NCBI RefSeq assembly: GCF_030408915.1
Contig: NZ_CP047654.1
Span: 2,480,001 to 2,544,000 of the forward strand
Reading direction: 5' to 3'
From: Corynebacterium guangdongense
Lineage (GTDB): Bacteria > Actinomycetota > Actinomycetes > Mycobacteriales > Mycobacteriaceae
Length of the DNA stretch: 64,000 nt
The position numbers were made by a program, and so were the translations under genes. Of the stretch, positions 61,155 through 64,000 are shown piece after piece; position 1 is the first letter of the stretch; each line of letters begins with the position of its first letter. The notes beneath the pieces were generated by a model. That model was not told where the DNA came from. It worked only from the letters and a program-made list of their open reading frames with translations, and did not search any database.

Positions 61155-62075
61155 ATGAGCGACGCCCGCAGCCCCGCCATTCTCGCCTCGAACCTGACGA
61201 AGACGTTCGGCAGCACCCGGGCGCTCGACAATTTCTCCCTCACGGTGCCCGCCGGGCAGGTGACCGGCTTCCTCGGCCCCAACGGTTCCGGCAAGTCCAC
61301 CGCCATTCGGGTGCTGCTCGGTCTGCTCCGGGCGGACTCGGGCACCGCCCGGGTGCTGGGCCTGGACCCCTGGCGGGACGCCGTCGCCGTCCACCGGCGC
61401 ATCGCCTACGTTCCCGGGGACACCTCCCTGTGGCCGAACCTCACCGGCGGCGAGGCGATCGACGTGCTCACCCGGCATCACTCGGGGAGCGCCCACGAGC
61501 GTCGTAAAGCGGAGCTGCTGGAGCGCTTCAACCTGGACCCCACCAAGAAGACCCGTTCCTACTCCAAGGGCAACCGCCAGAAGGTCTCGCTGGTCGCGGC
61601 GCTGTCGACCGAGGCGGAACTCTTCCTCCTCGACGAACCGACCGCCGGCCTCGACCCGCTGATGGAGGCGGTGTTCACCGAGGAGGTCCGCGCGCTGCGC
61701 GACCGGGGGGCGACGGTGCTGCTGTCCAGCCACATCCTCTCCGAGGTCGAGAAACTCTGCGACAGCGTCACCATCATCCGCGCCGGCCACGACGTCGAGT
61801 CCGGAACCCTCACCGAGCTGCGGCACCTCACCCGCTCCACGGTCTCAGCGACCACGCGCACCGACGCGTCCCACCTCGCCCGCTTCGAGGGCGTCCACGA
61901 CTTCAGCGTCGACCGCGGCCGCGTCACCTTCGACGTCGACGGCCCGCGCATCGCCGCTCTGCTGCCGGAGCTGGCCGCCCTGGGCGTCGACAACCTGACG
62001 ATCACTCCCCCGTCACTGGAGGACCTCTTCATTCGCCACTACGGGGACGCCTCCCGGCAGGAGGCCCGGCGATGA
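61155..62075 (+). CDS. ABC exporter ATP-binding protein
   Basis: The 306-residue ATPase has Walker A GFLGPNGSGKSTAIRVLL, signature YSKGNRQKVSLVAAL, Walker B LFLLDEPTAGLDPLME and SSHILSEVEKL. I chose ATG 61155 (MSDARSPAIL), with AGGAAGG seven bases upstream, over a GTG 24 bases earlier. The permease gene overlaps its stop by 4 bases, so the two form one exporter of the antibiotic-efflux type. Confidence 0.93.
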   Translation: MSDARSPAILASNLTKTFGSTRALDNFSLTVPAGQVTGFLGPNGSGKSTAIRVLLGLLRADSGTARVLGLDPWRDAVAVHRRIAYVPGDTSLWPNLTGGEAIDVLTRHHSGSAHERRKAELLERFNLDPTKKTRSYSKGNRQKVSLVAALSTEAELFLLDEPTAGLDPLMEAVFTEEVRALRDRGATVLLSSHILSEVEKLCDSVTIIRAGHDVESGTLTELRHLTRSTVSATTRTDASHLARFEGVHDFSVDRGRVTFDVDGPRIAALLPELAALGVDNLTITPPSLEDLFIRHYGDASRQEARR

Positions 62076-63676
62076 CCGGAGATCTTTTTGCAGGCACCGG
62101 CTGGCTACTGCGCCTCAATCTCCGCCTCGACCGCATCCAGATCCCCGCCTGGACGCTCGGCTTCCTCGTCCTGGTCTGGGCATCGGTGATCGCGATGCAG
62201 GACGCCTACCCCGACAACGCCAGCCTGCAGGCCCGCGCCCTGCTGCTGAGCAATCCGGCGGCGATCATGATGACCGGCCCATTGTTCGACGCCGAAAACT
62301 ACACGCTCGGGGCCGCCATCGCCAATGAGCTGATGCTCTACGTCATGGTCCCGGCCGCCGTCATGAGCGTGCTGATCATGACCCGGCACACTCGCGCAGA
62401 TGAGCAGGCCGGGCGCACGGAAATGCTGCGCGCCCTGCCCGTCGGCCGCTTCGCACCACCGACCGCGGCGATGATCACCGTGACCATCGCCAACCTCCTG
62501 GCCGGGGCCGCCGTGGCGGCGGGCCTGGCCATCCCCGGCGGGGCTGTGGCGGATTCCGTCGCCGCCGGCGTGGGCACCGCGATGGCGGGCATGGTGTTCG
62601 CCGCCTTCACCGCGGTCGCCGCCCAGGTCTCCGACAACGCCGCCACCGTCCGCGGCATGGGACTCGGCGCCATCGCCGCGGCCTACATGGTCCGCGGGTT
62701 CGGCGACGTCATCAACCACTCCGGCTCCTGGCTGTCCTGGTTCTCCCCCTTCGCCTGGGCACAGCAGATGCGCGCCTACGTCGACCTGCGCTGGTGGCCG
62801 ATGCTCCTGGCGGTGGCCGCCACGCTGGTGCTAACCGCGCTGTCCGCCGCCCTCGCCCATCGACGCGATCTCGGCGCCGGGCTGCGGGCCACCCGACCCG
62901 GCCCGGCCGCCGCACCCCGACGGCTGCTCTCACCGGCCGGCCTGGCCTGGCACCGGACCTCCGGGATGTTTCTGGGCTGGGGCGTCGGGCTGGGCGCGAT
63001 GGCCGTCGGGATGGGCTCCCTGGCGAACTCGCTGCAGGACATGATCGACCAGAATCCGGCGTTTCAGGACTGGGTCGAGTTTGACATGTCGGCCATCACG
63101 CAGTCCTTCGGGGCGCTGATTCTGTCCTTCCTCGCGCTCGGCCCGGCGGCACTCATCGTGGCCGGGATTCTGCGCCTGCGGGAGGAGGAGACCTCCACCC
63201 GCACCGAAATCACCCTGGTCTCCGGCAGCTCCCGGGCCGGTTACCTGCTGGGCTGGTCCGCGGTGGTGACGCTGCTGTCGCTGGTGCTCCTGGTGATTTT
63301 CGGCGCCACCACCGGCCTGGGCATGACCCTGGCGACGGGGGAGGCGGAATGGATCGGAGAGCTGACGCTCGCCTCCCTCGCCTATGTCCCGGCCGTCCTG
63401 GTCTTCGGCGGACTCGCGCTGGCCCTTTACGGCCTCGCGCCGCGCCGGGCCCCCCTGGCGTGGGCCGTGGTGGTGTGGGCCTCGATCGTCTCGATGCTCG
63501 GCGAACTCTTCAAACTTCCCGACTGGGCCCGGGGCCTCTCGCCGCTCTGGCACACCCCACTGATGCCGGGGCCAGAGCCGGAGCCGTGGACGCTGGCGCT
63601 GCTGACGGCGCTCGCCGTGGCGCTGGCCGTCCTCGGTGTGCTCGGCTTCCGCCGCCGCGACGCCGGACAGGCCTAA
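62072..63676 (+). CDS. ABC exporter permease (12-helix type)
   Basis: The 534-residue protein has two similar halves of about six helices each (DRIQIPAWTLGFLVLVWASV; AWHRTSGMFLGWGVGLGAMA as the repeat starts), typical of actinobacterial polyketide/antibiotic-export permeases that need a single polypeptide for two permease lobes. TRHTRADEQAGRTEMLRALP and LREEETSTRTEITLVSGSSR are equivalent cytosolic loops in the two halves. The start overlaps the ATPase stop. Its stop overlaps that of the convergent sulfurtransferase gene. Confidence 0.9.
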   Translation: MTGDLFAGTGWLLRLNLRLDRIQIPAWTLGFLVLVWASVIAMQDAYPDNASLQARALLLSNPAAIMMTGPLFDAENYTLGAAIANELMLYVMVPAAVMSVLIMTRHTRADEQAGRTEMLRALPVGRFAPPTAAMITVTIANLLAGAAVAAGLAIPGGAVADSVAAGVGTAMAGMVFAAFTAVAAQVSDNAATVRGMGLGAIAAAYMVRGFGDVINHSGSWLSWFSPFAWAQQMRAYVDLRWWPMLLAVAATLVLTALSAALAHRRDLGAGLRATRPGPAAAPRRLLSPAGLAWHRTSGMFLGWGVGLGAMAVGMGSLANSLQDMIDQNPAFQDWVEFDMSAITQSFGALILSFLALGPAALIVAGILRLREEETSTRTEITLVSGSSRAGYLLGWSAVVTLLSLVLLVIFGATTGLGMTLATGEAEWIGELTLASLAYVPAVLVFGGLALALYGLAPRRAPLAWAVVVWASIVSMLGELFKLPDWARGLSPLWHTPLMPGPEPEPWTLALLTALAVALAVLGVLGFRRRDAGQA

Positions 63677-64000
63677 CGCTCGACCGGGTTCTTCGGGTCA
63701 GCCGCCCACTGGGACCAGCCGCCTATGTAGTGGCGGACGCCGTGGACGCCGGCGATCTCCATCGCGGCCAACGCCTGGGAGGAGTGGTTGCCGGAGCCGG
63801 AGTAGACGATGACGTCGGCGCCGTCGGTGACGCCGACCTCGGCCAGCCGGGCGCGGATCTCCTCCGGGGTCCGGAAGGTGAAGTCCTCGTTCAGCAGCTC
63901 GGTGACCGGCAGATTGACCGCGCCCGGAATGTGCCCCGCCTTGAGGTCGAGGATCTCGCGCTCACCGGCGAAGCGGCGGCTGTCGCGGACGTCGAGCAGG
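63673..64000 (-). CDS. Two-domain-type thiosulfate sulfurtransferase (SseA-like), C-terminal part only
   Basis: Only the last 109 codons are in the window; the start lies beyond base 64000. The sequence LLDVRDSRRFAGEREILDLK, AGHIPGAVNLPVTELLNE and GVRHYIGGWSQWAADPKNPV identifies the C-terminal rhodanese domain of the SseA/TST group. The active-site loop reads VIVYSGSGNHSSQAL: Ser occupies the place of the catalytic Cys expected in VYCGSG. The domain may therefore be non-catalytic or use another residue. The N-terminal domain cannot be seen. Confidence 0.88.
   Translation of the reverse strand, partial: LLDVRDSRRFAGEREILDLKAGHIPGAVNLPVTELLNEDFTFRTPEEIRARLAEVGVTDGADVIVYSGSGNHSSQALAAMEIAGVHGVRHYIGGWSQWAADPKNPVER

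Overview
The window is GC-rich chromosomal DNA from a Corynebacterium (Actinomycetota). The genus call rests on tiny PorA/PorH-type outer-membrane porins lying beside a groES-less GroEL, on the glnX-glnH-pknG operon, on a PPK2 polyphosphate kinase, on a PurT/PurA pair and on many leaderless-looking start codons. The species cannot be read from the sequence. Nearly all of the DNA is coding. I see no tRNA, rRNA, insertion sequence, phage gene or CRISPR array, so this is core chromosome with a few lineage-specific additions.

Layout. 1-4.8 kb (minus strand): ftsH (cut by the window edge), hpt, tilS, dacB. 4.8-5.8 kb: ppa and a one-domain rhodanese. 5.9-11.3 kb: a MarR regulator joined to a 1297-residue Pls-type (poly-lysine-synthetase-like) NRPS, then a TauE/SafE-type exporter. 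11.3-16.6 kb (minus): an LppP/LprE-like lipoprotein, an enoyl-CoA hydratase-like protein without the catalytic glutamates, ppk2, porA, porH and groEL behind a double HrcA (CIRCE) operator. 16.7-24.7 kb (plus): an M20 peptidase and a complete six-gene Mrp Na+/H+ antiporter operon with fused A and B subunits. 24.7-32 kb: an alpha/beta hydrolase coupled to a YbdK-type ligase, a LytR_C protein, a DUF3263 gene divergent from def, acetyltransferases, a VOC protein, xth and a cardiolipin synthase. 32-39.4 kb: an ABC exporter, a NUDIX hydrolase, then glnX-glnH-pknG. 39.4-43.7 kb: pta-ackA and fprA. 43.8-50.3 kb: an HNH/13E12 protein, a GNAT protein, two YbjN-like genes, purT, purA and a degenerate lipid-kinase-like protein. 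50.5-56.3 kb: two PRC-barrel stress-type proteins, a FUSC membrane protein, an unknown exported protein and fba. 56.5-64 kb: a cytosolic GH76-type protein, a TrmH/SpoU methyltransferase, pyrE, an anchored acidic protein, a second PorH-like porin, an ABC exporter and the 3' end of a rhodanese whose active-site Cys position is Ser.

Themes. Cell-envelope biology dominates: porins, DacB, LytR_C, cardiolipin synthase, FtsH and the Pls enzyme. Central metabolism is represented by Pta-AckA, Fba, Ppa and purine/pyrimidine genes, and glutamate-family sensing by PknG. The most attractive candidate system is the MarR-Pls-TSUP module: its adenylation pocket reads lysine-like and its architecture matches the membrane-bound, thioesterase-free synthetases that make epsilon-poly-lysine. 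The second candidate is an unlinked PorH paralogue near pyrE.
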